A stretch of DNA of 64,000 nt from Chitinophagaceae bacterium (GTDB lineage Bacteria; Bacteroidota; Bacteroidia; Chitinophagales; Chitinophagaceae), in contig JACMLY010000148.1 in NCBI GenBank assembly GCA_014379345.1, positions 1-64,000 on the forward strand, read 5' to 3'. Below are positions 8,338-16,817 of this stretch, one piece after another. The notes under the pieces are model-generated. The model worked only from the letters and a program-made list of their open reading frames with translations, was not told the origin of the DNA and made no database searches. Each line of letters begins with the position of its first letter. Within the stretch, counting starts at the first letter, position 1. Position numbers and translations under genes: made by a program.

Positions 8338-10752
8338 TCATTCCACTCTCGGCAATTCACTATCCATGCCATTCATATTCAGTTTAAAACCGGTGATCCT
8401 GCCGCTTGCATCTTTTACGAAATAAATTTTTGCATTGATCTCCTTAATAACAAAGTCAGTTTCTGACAGCGGTAACATTTCAACTTTAGGTTGATTCGTT
8501 GCTGTCGCAAACAGCCTGTTGTTTTCTTTTGAAACGGTAACGACAATGTTATCATTAAGCTTGTACTTGCCTATGTATTTATCCAGTATAGCAGGATCAA
8601 TAACTGCAATCTTTTCTTCCGGTAATCTTTTTGCGTTTAGCTCCTGACCGTTTTGAAACAATATGGCCTGTGTGTACTCTCCCTTGTCATCTTTTACGAA
8701 TTTTATTTTCGCATCCACTACTTTCCAGAAGAATTCATTCTCTGTCATAGGAAAGATTTGAAACTTCGGCTGGCCGCTGAGCTGTGAAAAAAGTTTATTA
8801 TCTTCTACCGTAATCGTTATGACGAGCTGTCCCAACAAATCATACCGCCCGGTAAATATCTGCAGATTCATTGGTTTTACAGATGCTTCAGAATAAGATG
8901 TTTGTTTATCCATTTTATCCCACAAAAATGCTTCTGCAATTTTATTGGCATCAAAATTCACCTCCGGCTCCGCAGTATTCGAAAACATGACAACGCTTAG
9001 TTTTTCTTTAGGGTAGTAATAAAGTTGCGTTATAAAGCCATGCAGCCCGCCGCCATGACTTACTATATCTTCGCCGCGGTACTTGCCTAAGATAAGCCCG
9101 TATCCATATTGCATTGGCGGCTGTTCAGCGTTTTTTAGAACCGCCGGTTTTAATGCTGCGTCAAAACTATTTTTTGCGAGCACTTTACCACCATATAATG
9201 CCTGGTTCCATTTCAGAAGGTCATCCACCGTTGAGTATATCGCACCTGCACCGCCGGCCCATGACATATCCCAGTTAAGAGCCTCGTCGTACTTGTTGGT
9301 ATTCCTGGTATATCCTTTTGCCTCAGTTGTTAATTTTATTCCGGCATAATGAACACCCGTATTTTCCATTTTAAGCGGATCAAAAAATGTTTCTTTGAGA
9401 TATAATTCGTACGGCTTACCCGAAACTTTGGTGATAATATAGCCTAATAAGAAATACCCCGAATTGTTGTACAGCATTTTTTCTCCTGGATTGAAATCAT
9501 AAGGATCTTTTTTTATAGAACTGACAAGTGTATCCGGTGAAATGGTCTTAGTGACCTTGCTTATAAAATCAGCTTTGCTGGTGTAACTGCGTATTCCTGA
9601 GGTATGAGTCAATAAATGGTGAATGGTAACCTCATCACCCCTCGGAAAATCGGGTATATACTTTGAGAGTTTATCATTCACGCTTAATAAATTGTTTTCC
9701 TGCAGTTTTAAAATGGCCGCTGCGGTAAATTGTTTGGTAACAGATCCTATGCGGAATTTTGTTTCGGGAGTCACAGGGATTTTATTTTTTACATCTGCAT
9801 AGCCAAATCCTTTTCTGTACAATACATTTCCGTCCTTCGCTACGAGTACCGCGATTCCCGGGCCTTCTTTTCCTTTTAATGAATTATAAAAGTTATCGGT
9901 TAGAATTTCGGAAGATGGAACATTTTTATCTTTTGCTCCCTTCTTCACCAGCGCCTGAACCACATCATCCCTGCCACTCACTTTTGCAGCAGCTACCGGA
10001 CTGATTCCATTGTTAGTAGCTGCGTTAACGTCGGCCCCACCTTCAATCAAAAGATTGATTTTATCAAGGTTTCCACTCCCGGCTGCAACATTTAACTGAT
10101 CTGTCATTGCGGCTCCGTCAAGCATCCTGACTGTGAATCCCCAGCCACCTTGCATATCCTGCACTTTAAGTAGTACCTGGTTGGATCCTTTTACAAGTTT
10201 CAACGGGACCAGGTCGTTGTCTTTCACAATACCTCTGGGTATCCAGTTGTCGTGGACAAGTTTGCCGTTATGCCAAACCTTTATTCCATCATCACTTCCC
10301 ACTGCCAGCATTACATTGGTGGGAGCGGAAGCTTGAATTTCAGACAATGCATAAGCATACACAAAATCCTTTCTTTTATAAAAACTATCCAGATCTACAA
10401 TATCGTCACCTAAAGAAACAAGTTGCCACTTAAATTCTTTTTGTTTTACCGACACAGGTACAACAGGTTTGCCCGGAATTACATTAACAGTAGAGATTAT
10501 GTCTGTTTTGAAGACTTTTTCCTGTAGTGCACCATCAGGATCAATTGAATCAGCACTAACAGAAAAAGGCCCCGCAACAAGCCAGGTCTTCATAAATTTT
10601 CCAACTTGTGAAGAATTGTATTGAGCTTTACCATATCCGTTTGTTGCTGCATTTATCGTTTGTGCAAAAACAGAATTTTCCCCGATTACGAAAACCAATA
10701 AAGCGGCTAAAATTACCGGATTGCAGTTTTTAGAAATATAGGTGAGGCCCAT
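8338..10752 (-). CDS. Multidomain serine hydrolase (class C beta-lactamase fold) with ankyrin repeats
   Basis: An 804-residue exported protein. Residues 1-30 form a signal peptide ending in SVFAQ. Residues about 50-215 form a beta-rich, PA14-like or carbohydrate-binding-like module (VGSDDGIKVWHNGKLVHDN). Residues about 220-275 are two ankyrin-type repeats (LLIEGGADVNAATNNGISPV). The class C beta-lactamase/DD-peptidase domain follows, with SVTK at Ser337-Lys340, the Tyr motif YNNSGY, and HGGGLHGF as the third motif. The C-terminus has two tandem DUF3471-like repeats that resemble each other (GRYDLLGQLVITI and GKYKLNDNIVVTV). It probably works in the periplasm on a peptide, ester or lactam; substrate unknown. 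It faces the acetyltransferase gene and has no operon partner. Confidence 0.9.
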   Translation of the reverse strand: MGLTYISKNCNPVILAALLVFVIGENSVFAQTINAATNGYGKAQYNSSQVGKFMKTWLVAGPFSVSADSIDPDGALQEKVFKTDIISTVNVIPGKPVVPVSVKQKEFKWQLVSLGDDIVDLDSFYKRKDFVYAYALSEIQASAPTNVMLAVGSDDGIKVWHNGKLVHDNWIPRGIVKDNDLVPLKLVKGSNQVLLKVQDMQGGWGFTVRMLDGAAMTDQLNVAAGSGNLDKINLLIEGGADVNAATNNGISPVAAAKVSGRDDVVQALVKKGAKDKNVPSSEILTDNFYNSLKGKEGPGIAVLVAKDGNVLYRKGFGYADVKNKIPVTPETKFRIGSVTKQFTAAAILKLQENNLLSVNDKLSKYIPDFPRGDEVTIHHLLTHTSGIRSYTSKADFISKVTKTISPDTLVSSIKKDPYDFNPGEKMLYNNSGYFLLGYIITKVSGKPYELYLKETFFDPLKMENTGVHYAGIKLTTEAKGYTRNTNKYDEALNWDMSWAGGAGAIYSTVDDLLKWNQALYGGKVLAKNSFDAALKPAVLKNAEQPPMQYGYGLILGKYRGEDIVSHGGGLHGFITQLYYYPKEKLSVVMFSNTAEPEVNFDANKIAEAFLWDKMDKQTSYSEASVKPMNLQIFTGRYDLLGQLVITITVEDNKLFSQLSGQPKFQIFPMTENEFFWKVVDAKIKFVKDDKGEYTQAILFQNGQELNAKRLPEEKIAVIDPAILDKYIGKYKLNDNIVVTVSKENNRLFATATNQPKVEMLPLSETDFVIKEINAKIYFVKDASGRITGFKLNMNGMDSELPRVE

Positions 10753-10886
10753 GGTTAAAATCTTTCAATAAATATAGTGCATTAAGAATTTCATTTATTT
10801 TCTATTGGTTAATAAGTTGCGAATTTTCATTACTAAAATTCATACCCTACCCGAATCTACATTTATGTTTCGCAGCATGGAAGGTA

Positions 10887-11305
10887 CTATCCCTTCGGCA
10901 TCTTACTCATATCCATGTACAACACACTCCATCTAAGGCCATCCAGATCCTCAAATCCGAATCTGTACATTCAGCCATGATTTTCGCCTGGTTTAACCCA
11001 AACTGCACCTCCGGCTGCTTTAAGTGTTGCAAGTTCATCCACTTCTTCCCTGCCTTCTGAATCAGTAGAAAATAACACTTACGTTAACTGTTTTGTATCA
11101 GCAATTTTGTTTTGGGCAAATCCCTGAACACTGGTTCTGCGCAAAGCATTATTATAATGCTCTTTGTTCCGGCAAATACATTGGACATTTGTTCGGTCTC
11201 GGGAAGACATGTGTTTTGAGTAAAACCGATTACATTAAAAAATTCTCTCGATTTTTTTACGTGTTTTACTGGTAGATTTATCAAAGTTCTTTTGTCATTA
11301 TACAA
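10887..11305 (-). pseudogene. Broken second copy of the VOC protein at 19647-20063
   Basis: Read on the minus strand, this copies the intact glyoxalase-fold gene at 19647-20063 along its whole length, from the INLPVKHVKKSREFF N-terminus to the MDMSKMPKG end. It is disrupted by at least three changes. A single-base deletion near 11126-11128 (ATCCCTGAACACTGG against ATCCCTGGAACACTGG) shifts the frame. The STEVLFS glutamate codon has become TAA near 11082. The tryptophan codon of the GENQGWMYG block has become TGA near 10973. About 70 N-terminal codons remain open. Some similarity continues upstream to about 11400, so a segment larger than the gene was duplicated. Confidence 0.88.
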
Positions 11306-11685
11306 TGTGTTTTTGACTAATGGTCATTAAGAGTACTAATGACATAGTATTGTACGCAGTGTAAAACCGCCAAGATAAAGGGCAATTCCGCTAATGAGGT
11401 GCAGTAAACTGAATTTCTGGAAGAGTCGCCTTCATAGCCCCCTGTTGGCTTTGAGACCTTTGCATTTATTGAATCTCTGCAAAGAAGCCAACTGCAAAGA
11501 GTGCTTAGAAGGAGATTGAAATAAGAAGATTGGCATCCGCGGTTGCTGAGTAAAGGACTGGCCAAGAATTGGCTTGCCGTTGGGGATACCCCAATATTGC
11601 AGCTCCGTGTCATGTGCCACCACCTTTAACATTAGTGAAGGGGAGACAGAACACCGTTCATTGATAATAGAATTAATTTTGTAGG
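11306..11685. other. Intergenic stretch, partly duplicated DNA
   Basis: No convincing gene. The part near 11327-11395 (GTCATTAAGAGTACTA... and GTGTAAAACCGCCAAGATAAAGG) resembles the upstream flank of the intact VOC gene (about 20098-20165), so it belongs to the duplicated segment. Two open frames on the minus strand have no protein-like composition. TAATTTTG at 11674-11681 resembles a -7 box but is too close to the next start to be convincing. Confidence 0.5.
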
Positions 11686-12849
11686 ATGGCAAAGAGATCG
11701 AAGAAATTTCAACTCAAAAGAAGGTATAAGATTATTATTGGCATCATTGCGGCGCTAATCATATTCAGGCTTTTCTTGCCTGAGATCGTACTTCGCTACG
11801 CGAACAACACACTGGCTGAGATTCCTGGCTATTATGGACATATCGAGGATATAGATATTTCATTATACCGTGGCGCTTACCAGATTGATAGCATTTATAT
11901 CGATAAGAAAGATTCCGTTTCCGGCAAACAAACTGATTTTTTCAGAGCTTCAATGATTGATCTTTCCATTGAATGGAAGGCCCTTTTTAAAGGCTCGCTT
12001 GTAGGAGAATTGATAATCAACTCACCCAAACTATATTTTACTAAAAACAAAACCGAAATTGACGATATAAAAAAAGATACTGCAGACTTTCGCAAAGTTT
12101 TGAAAGATTTAATGCCCCTTAGGGTAAACCGATTCGAAGTGAATAATGGAAGTGTACATTATATCGATGCCACTGCCCGGCCTAAAGTTGATATCGCTTT
12201 GAGAAAATCATATATACTCGCTCAGAATCTTACCAATGCTATAGATAATAAAACAAAGTTGCCGTCCAGCGTTATAGCGCGCGCCCAGGCATATGGCGGT
12301 ACAGTGTCATTTAATATGAAGCTAAATGCGCTTGCCGAAAGAGCTACCTTCGACTTGAATGCTGAAGTTAAAAACACGAACCTGGTATTACTGAATGATT
12401 TCCTCAAAGCCTATGCTAACGTTGATGTAAACAAAGGAACTTTTGGGTTATATACTGAATTTGCGGCGTTGAACGGTAAGTACAAAGGTTACGTAAAACC
12501 CGTTATCAAAGACCTTGACGTGTTTGGGCCGGAAGACAGAAGCGATAATTTCTTTCATAAAGTTTGGGAAGGGTTGGTTGGCGGCGCCGGAAAGATCTTA
12601 AAAAATCAAAAAAAGGACCAGATAGCTACCCGGGTTCCTATTGAAGGAGATTTCGGAGGGGCACAGACTGATATTACGGAAATGATATGGGAACTGCTCC
12701 GTAATGCTTTCATACAGGCGCTAATGCCCAGCATTGATAATCAGATCAGTTTAAGTTCTGTTGCAACAGAAAAGGAGAAGGATGATAGAGGGTTACTAAA
12801 AAGGATTTTCTCGGGCAAAAAAGATAAGGACAAAAAAGACAAAGACTAG
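11686..12849 (+). CDS. DUF748 family (AsmA-like) membrane-anchored protein
   Basis: A 387-residue protein with one N-terminal membrane segment (residues about 15-32, IIIGIIAALIIFRLFLPEIV) and a long beta-rich part outside the cytoplasm. The pattern of short beta units (SLYRGAYQIDSIYI, GELIINSPKLYF, RVNRFEVNNGSVHYID) is that of DUF748, part of the AsmA/TamB group linked to lipid transport between envelope layers. The C-terminus is highly charged (KRIFSGKKDKDKKDKD). Bacteroidota often carry one such protein as a stand-alone gene. Role is inferred from family only. Confidence 0.8.
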   Translation: MAKRSKKFQLKRRYKIIIGIIAALIIFRLFLPEIVLRYANNTLAEIPGYYGHIEDIDISLYRGAYQIDSIYIDKKDSVSGKQTDFFRASMIDLSIEWKALFKGSLVGELIINSPKLYFTKNKTEIDDIKKDTADFRKVLKDLMPLRVNRFEVNNGSVHYIDATARPKVDIALRKSYILAQNLTNAIDNKTKLPSSVIARAQAYGGTVSFNMKLNALAERATFDLNAEVKNTNLVLLNDFLKAYANVDVNKGTFGLYTEFAALNGKYKGYVKPVIKDLDVFGPEDRSDNFFHKVWEGLVGGAGKILKNQKKDQIATRVPIEGDFGGAQTDITEMIWELLRNAFIQALMPSIDNQISLSSVATEKEKDDRGLLKRIFSGKKDKDKKDKD

Positions 12850-12857
12850 TCAACTAT

Positions 12858-12897
12858 CGACGGCGAACGTCGGTTTTTCAATGGACCGCCGACGGTC
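12858..12897. terminator. Two GC-rich hairpins after the DUF748 gene
   Basis: CGACG-GCGAA-CGTCG (12858-12872) is followed by GGTTTTTC and looks like an intrinsic terminator. A second hairpin, GACCG-CCGA-CGGTC (12884-12897), lies 11 bases on. Both stems share the CGACGG/CCGACGG word, unlike the AT-rich surroundings. Confidence 0.6.
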
Positions 12898-12989
12898 AAC
12901 TTAACCAGTCAACCCATTTTGGAGTAAGTCCACCGGAAAGTTGTAAATTATATTCAAATCCTTCGTATAACGTAATTGAATGATCGCGT

Positions 12990-15869
12990 TTGAAGTTTCT
13001 TCCGGCCATATTAACTTTATTTCTTCAGTGCTGTAATTACCTTATTTCGCACTCCCAACAGATCAATATTTATAAGTACTCAATCCAGGATGGATTGGTA
13101 AATAATGATGTCCTTAAAATTTATCAGGACAGCCAGGGTTTTATCTGGATTTGCACGCGTGGTGGATTGAGCCGGTATGATGGAACGCGGTTTACGAATT
13201 ACACAACTGAAAATGGTCTTACAAATGACATGATCAATGATATTCATGAAGTAGCACCCCAGGAATTTATCATCGCTCAGAATCTCAACGGTCCCAGAAT
13301 GTTCAAGGGTGGTCGAATAACACCTTTTTCAGATGAAAATAAAGTCATAATTAATAATTTCTACCGAACCGGAAACAACAGGTTGCTGGTTGCAACAGAT
13401 TATGATGGGATACTTGAAGTTAAGGGAAACGGTTTTCAACAGATAAACCCGGCCAGTCGTGGGCAGGCAAACCAGGTCACTATCGTTAATGATTCGTTAT
13501 GGCTGGTACAAGAGGATCAAAGTTCCATTCAACTGATGACGCCGTTATTAGTACCTTTTTCTCTGAAAACACAGGCTTTTTCGAGTTGTGCGTACACCGA
13601 TTCGCGACATAATACATGGGTAGGTACTTCATATGGTTTAATGTTGCTGGCTCCGCAACAATATCGGAATCAAAGGATTCAGTTTCTACCATTGCCATCG
13701 GGTTTTGATCTGCCCCTTCTGCGTGAGAATTTCATTTTAGATATTATGGAAGACAGTCAGAAGAATTTTTGGATATGTACTTCGGCCGGGCTTGTTCTTA
13801 TTCGCCCCAATGGTAAGTCGACTGTATTCACTGAATTTCATGGATTACCTGCATCTATGATAACTTGTATCTCAGAGGACCGACAAAACAATTTATGGGT
13901 TGGATCCCCTTTGGGACTCGCTAAGTTTTCTTTACGCAATGAAGTCAAAATATATTCGCATAAAGATGGTTTTTCAGCATATGGGGCGGCATTCGTTTTA
14001 CCTATTACGCCAAATGCTACGCGTTTGTTCGGAATTAATGGCATATCTGAATTCGATTTTACGACTGAAAAGTTGTCGGAGCGGTTATTTAAAGATAGTT
14101 CGATACACCGTCTTTATCGTTTAGGTAAAGACGAAATAGCCTTGCTAAACAACCACAAAGCCAGTTTTTACAAAAGAAATAATACTAGTGAGGAAATCGT
14201 CAAATTCCCTTCACGCTATTATGGTTCCGTGAAACGTCTAGGCCCTGAAAAATTCATTGCTTCATACGACAATATTTTATTCAGTATTTCGCAGGGAGTT
14301 ATTCAGGATACAACTTACTTCTCTTCCATCAGTCATATTCCCTGTCTTGAGTTTTATAATAAAAATACACTGCTGCTCGGCACATTTAATACTGGTATAT
14401 ACAAAATAAATTTAGATGGTCATTCAATGCAAATATCTGATTCTATAACCGACATCTTGCCCGACAAACATATTCGGGCACTCTTTTCGGATAAAGAGAA
14501 TGAAATCTGGATAGGTACCCGGTACAAAGGTGTTATCCGTTTGGTAGAATTTGGAAAGGGGAGGTATCAGATTCAGCAATTCGGAACGCTTCAAGGCCTT
14601 TCTGCCAATTTTGTCAAGACAATTAATCGCGACAAAATTGGAAATATTTGGGTAGGAACCATGCAGGGCCTGGACAAACTGGTTCCTCAAGGCGATGGAT
14701 TTCATGTATTTAACTTTGGAAAATTGAACAAAATATATTCACAGATTCTTGATATTGATTTTTTACCTGATAATTATCTGCTTGCTGCTGGGTACCCATA
14801 CTTTATTTATGCACGCGATATGCAACTCGATACGTTGCCACCACAAGTAGCATTCCTTACAAAAGTGCAAACGGAATTCAGAACCAATTCGTTTCCGCAA
14901 GAAGCTCACCAAACTAGGCTTCCTTATGATAAAGCACGGATAGACTTTGAATTTAGCGTGCCGCAATTTATCAATGAGGAATTTATCCAGACTAGCTACA
15001 GGTTGTTGGGTAAGAGCGATACCGCCTGGATACACGCTGCCAAATCACGAAGTGTGTCTTTTGCCAACCTTAAACCAGGTAAGTATATTTTTGAAGTAAG
15101 AGCTCTTGGCTTTAATGGTAGATGGGGTCCCATCGCCTCGCATCATTTTATTGTTGTACCGCCCTTCTGGCAAGAAGCCTGGTTTGTTATATTGATCGGG
15201 TTACTAATTGCTCTTGGCGTGTACATGCTATATCTTTATCGCATTCGCCAATTGATGCGGCTTCAGAAGGTCCGCAACCATATAGCAGCCGACCTGCATG
15301 ATGAAATAGGATCCAATCTCACCAATATAAGCATACTCTCCACCCTTAGTAAAAAGAACATTTTAAAGCCGCAGGAGGCCACAGAGTTTTTGCAGCGCAT
15401 TTCTGAGGAAGTATCTTCCTCCTCGCAGGCGTTGGACGATATTATCTGGAGTGTAAATACTAATCATGATACACTTGATGAAACTGTTTCCAGGATGCGC
15501 CGTTATGCAGCTGAATTATTTGATGCCGCTAATATCCAGTATGAACTTCAGCTCGACGTCAAGTTCGAAGAACAAAAACTTATCATGGAGCAACGTCGCG
15601 ACGTGTACCTGCTATACAAAGAATCTGTAAATAATATCTTAAAACATGCAGAGGCTAAACATGTGACGATTAAAATATCAATAGAACATCAAATGCTTAT
15701 ACTGGATATCACCGACGATGGAAAAGGTTTTACAATGACCAATGAATCTGGCAGGCATGGATTACAAGGAATGAGAGCCAGGGTAGATAAATGGAAGGGA
15801 AAAATACAAATTGCATCCGCGAAAAATAAAGGTACTTCTATTCACTGCCGGCTTCCGCTGGTAAGGTGA
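12990..15869 (+). CDS. Sensor histidine kinase with beta-propeller periplasmic domain
   Basis: A 959-residue two-component sensor. After a signal peptide (MKFLPAILTLFLQCCNYLIS), repeats of the reg_prop type (IYQDSQGFIWICTRGGLSRYDG, IMEDSQKNFWICTSAGL, IGNIWVGTMQGLDKL) form a large beta-propeller, followed by a Y_Y_Y domain near residues 690-725. One membrane segment (about 728-750) precedes a HisKA_3 domain with the phospho-accepting His770 in ADLHDEIGSNL and a HATPase_c domain (NNILKHAE, DDGKGF, GRHGLQGMRARV). There is no receiver domain, so it is not a hybrid kinase. The start is a TTG codon at 12990; no in-frame ATG gives the signal peptide. The partner regulator follows at 16016. Confidence 0.92.
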   Translation: MKFLPAILTLFLQCCNYLISHSQQINIYKYSIQDGLVNNDVLKIYQDSQGFIWICTRGGLSRYDGTRFTNYTTENGLTNDMINDIHEVAPQEFIIAQNLNGPRMFKGGRITPFSDENKVIINNFYRTGNNRLLVATDYDGILEVKGNGFQQINPASRGQANQVTIVNDSLWLVQEDQSSIQLMTPLLVPFSLKTQAFSSCAYTDSRHNTWVGTSYGLMLLAPQQYRNQRIQFLPLPSGFDLPLLRENFILDIMEDSQKNFWICTSAGLVLIRPNGKSTVFTEFHGLPASMITCISEDRQNNLWVGSPLGLAKFSLRNEVKIYSHKDGFSAYGAAFVLPITPNATRLFGINGISEFDFTTEKLSERLFKDSSIHRLYRLGKDEIALLNNHKASFYKRNNTSEEIVKFPSRYYGSVKRLGPEKFIASYDNILFSISQGVIQDTTYFSSISHIPCLEFYNKNTLLLGTFNTGIYKINLDGHSMQISDSITDILPDKHIRALFSDKENEIWIGTRYKGVIRLVEFGKGRYQIQQFGTLQGLSANFVKTINRDKIGNIWVGTMQGLDKLVPQGDGFHVFNFGKLNKIYSQILDIDFLPDNYLLAAGYPYFIYARDMQLDTLPPQVAFLTKVQTEFRTNSFPQEAHQTRLPYDKARIDFEFSVPQFINEEFIQTSYRLLGKSDTAWIHAAKSRSVSFANLKPGKYIFEVRALGFNGRWGPIASHHFIVVPPFWQEAWFVILIGLLIALGVYMLYLYRIRQLMRLQKVRNHIAADLHDEIGSNLTNISILSTLSKKNILKPQEATEFLQRISEEVSSSSQALDDIIWSVNTNHDTLDETVSRMRRYAAELFDAANIQYELQLDVKFEEQKLIMEQRRDVYLLYKESVNNILKHAEAKHVTIKISIEHQMLILDITDDGKGFTMTNESGRHGLQGMRARVDKWKGKIQIASAKNKGTSIHCRLPLVR

Positions 15870-16015
15870 GTGACTTTAAGGCTTACAAATGCTTTCTCGC
15901 AAATGCGCTACTCCGGTCTTCCTTGCGGTTTTGCGAGAATCAACTCACATTAAAGAGGTGCGCCTAGTCCTAAAGAGGGATTTTTATCTGCTGGAACAAA
16001 TTTAATTTAGCACTA

Positions 16016-16648
16016 TTGGCAATCAGCATCATCATATTTGAAGACAACGATCGCCTTCGGCAATCCCTGGCATACCTGCTGCAGTCCATAGAGGATTATC
16101 AGGTAGTCGGTGATTATAACAATTGTAAAGACGCTGCCAATATTACCCGGGTGTATAAGCCCGATGTGGTACTCATGGATATAGATATGCCGGGTGAAAA
16201 CGGAATAAATGGAGTAAGCATTATTAAAGAAATTCGTCCACTCACGGCTGTGATCATGTATACGGTTGCCGAGGACGATGAAAAAATATTTCAGTGTCTT
16301 TGTGCGGGTGCCAATGGCTACCTGTTAAAAAAAACACCCCCTGAAAAGATCTTCGAATCCATTCGGGAAGTGGTGGAAGGAGGTGCGCCGATGAGCCCAT
16401 CCATCGCAAAAAGGGTGATTAGCAGTTTCCAATCTTCTAATACAGGCAACAAATATGGTCTTACTGAAAGGGAGCTCGAAGTTTTACAGCGCCTTTCAAA
16501 AGGATACAGCACGAAAGCAATTGCAGGTGAATTGGAGATAGCGTTTAACACAGTTCGTTCGCATCTTCAGAATATTTATTCAAAACTTCACGTGAATTGT
16601 GGCAAAGAGGCTATTGCCAAAGTATTGACTGAACAGATCCGTCTTTAA
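16016..16648 (+). CDS. NarL/FixJ-family response regulator
   Basis: A 210-residue regulator. The receiver domain has the acidic pair in FEDNDR, phospho-accepting Asp55 in VVLMDIDMPG, the conserved Thr in MYTVAEDDE and the Lys in LLKKTPPEK. The C-terminal LuxR-type helix-turn-helix covers about residues 148-205 (LTEREVLQRLSKGYSTKAIA pattern, FNTVRSHLQNIYSKL). It is the natural partner of the HisKA_3 kinase that ends 146 bases upstream. The start is taken as TTG at 16016, since no ATG precedes the receiver core. The next gene, an outer-membrane receptor, is a plausible target. Confidence 0.93.
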   Translation: MAISIIIFEDNDRLRQSLAYLLQSIEDYQVVGDYNNCKDAANITRVYKPDVVLMDIDMPGENGINGVSIIKEIRPLTAVIMYTVAEDDEKIFQCLCAGANGYLLKKTPPEKIFESIREVVEGGAPMSPSIAKRVISSFQSSNTGNKYGLTERELEVLQRLSKGYSTKAIAGELEIAFNTVRSHLQNIYSKLHVNCGKEAIAKVLTEQIRL

Positions 16649-16817
16649 TCTGATGCCTGTGGCAGGGTTTTCCTGTTCAGTGACTCCTCTTTTCTGAACT
16701 TTTCTTGATTCTAATACTAAATGAGGATTGACTTATTGGTTCACGGGAGTGAACTTTAACCTGACTATTTTTTTCATCGCTTCATTGCAGGTTTTATTTT
16801 TATCACTCTATCTTGAC

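Noticed and set aside
11317-11692. Two minus-strand frames of 86-98 codons
   Set aside because: Low-information, lie in duplicated spacer and overlap the DUF748 start.
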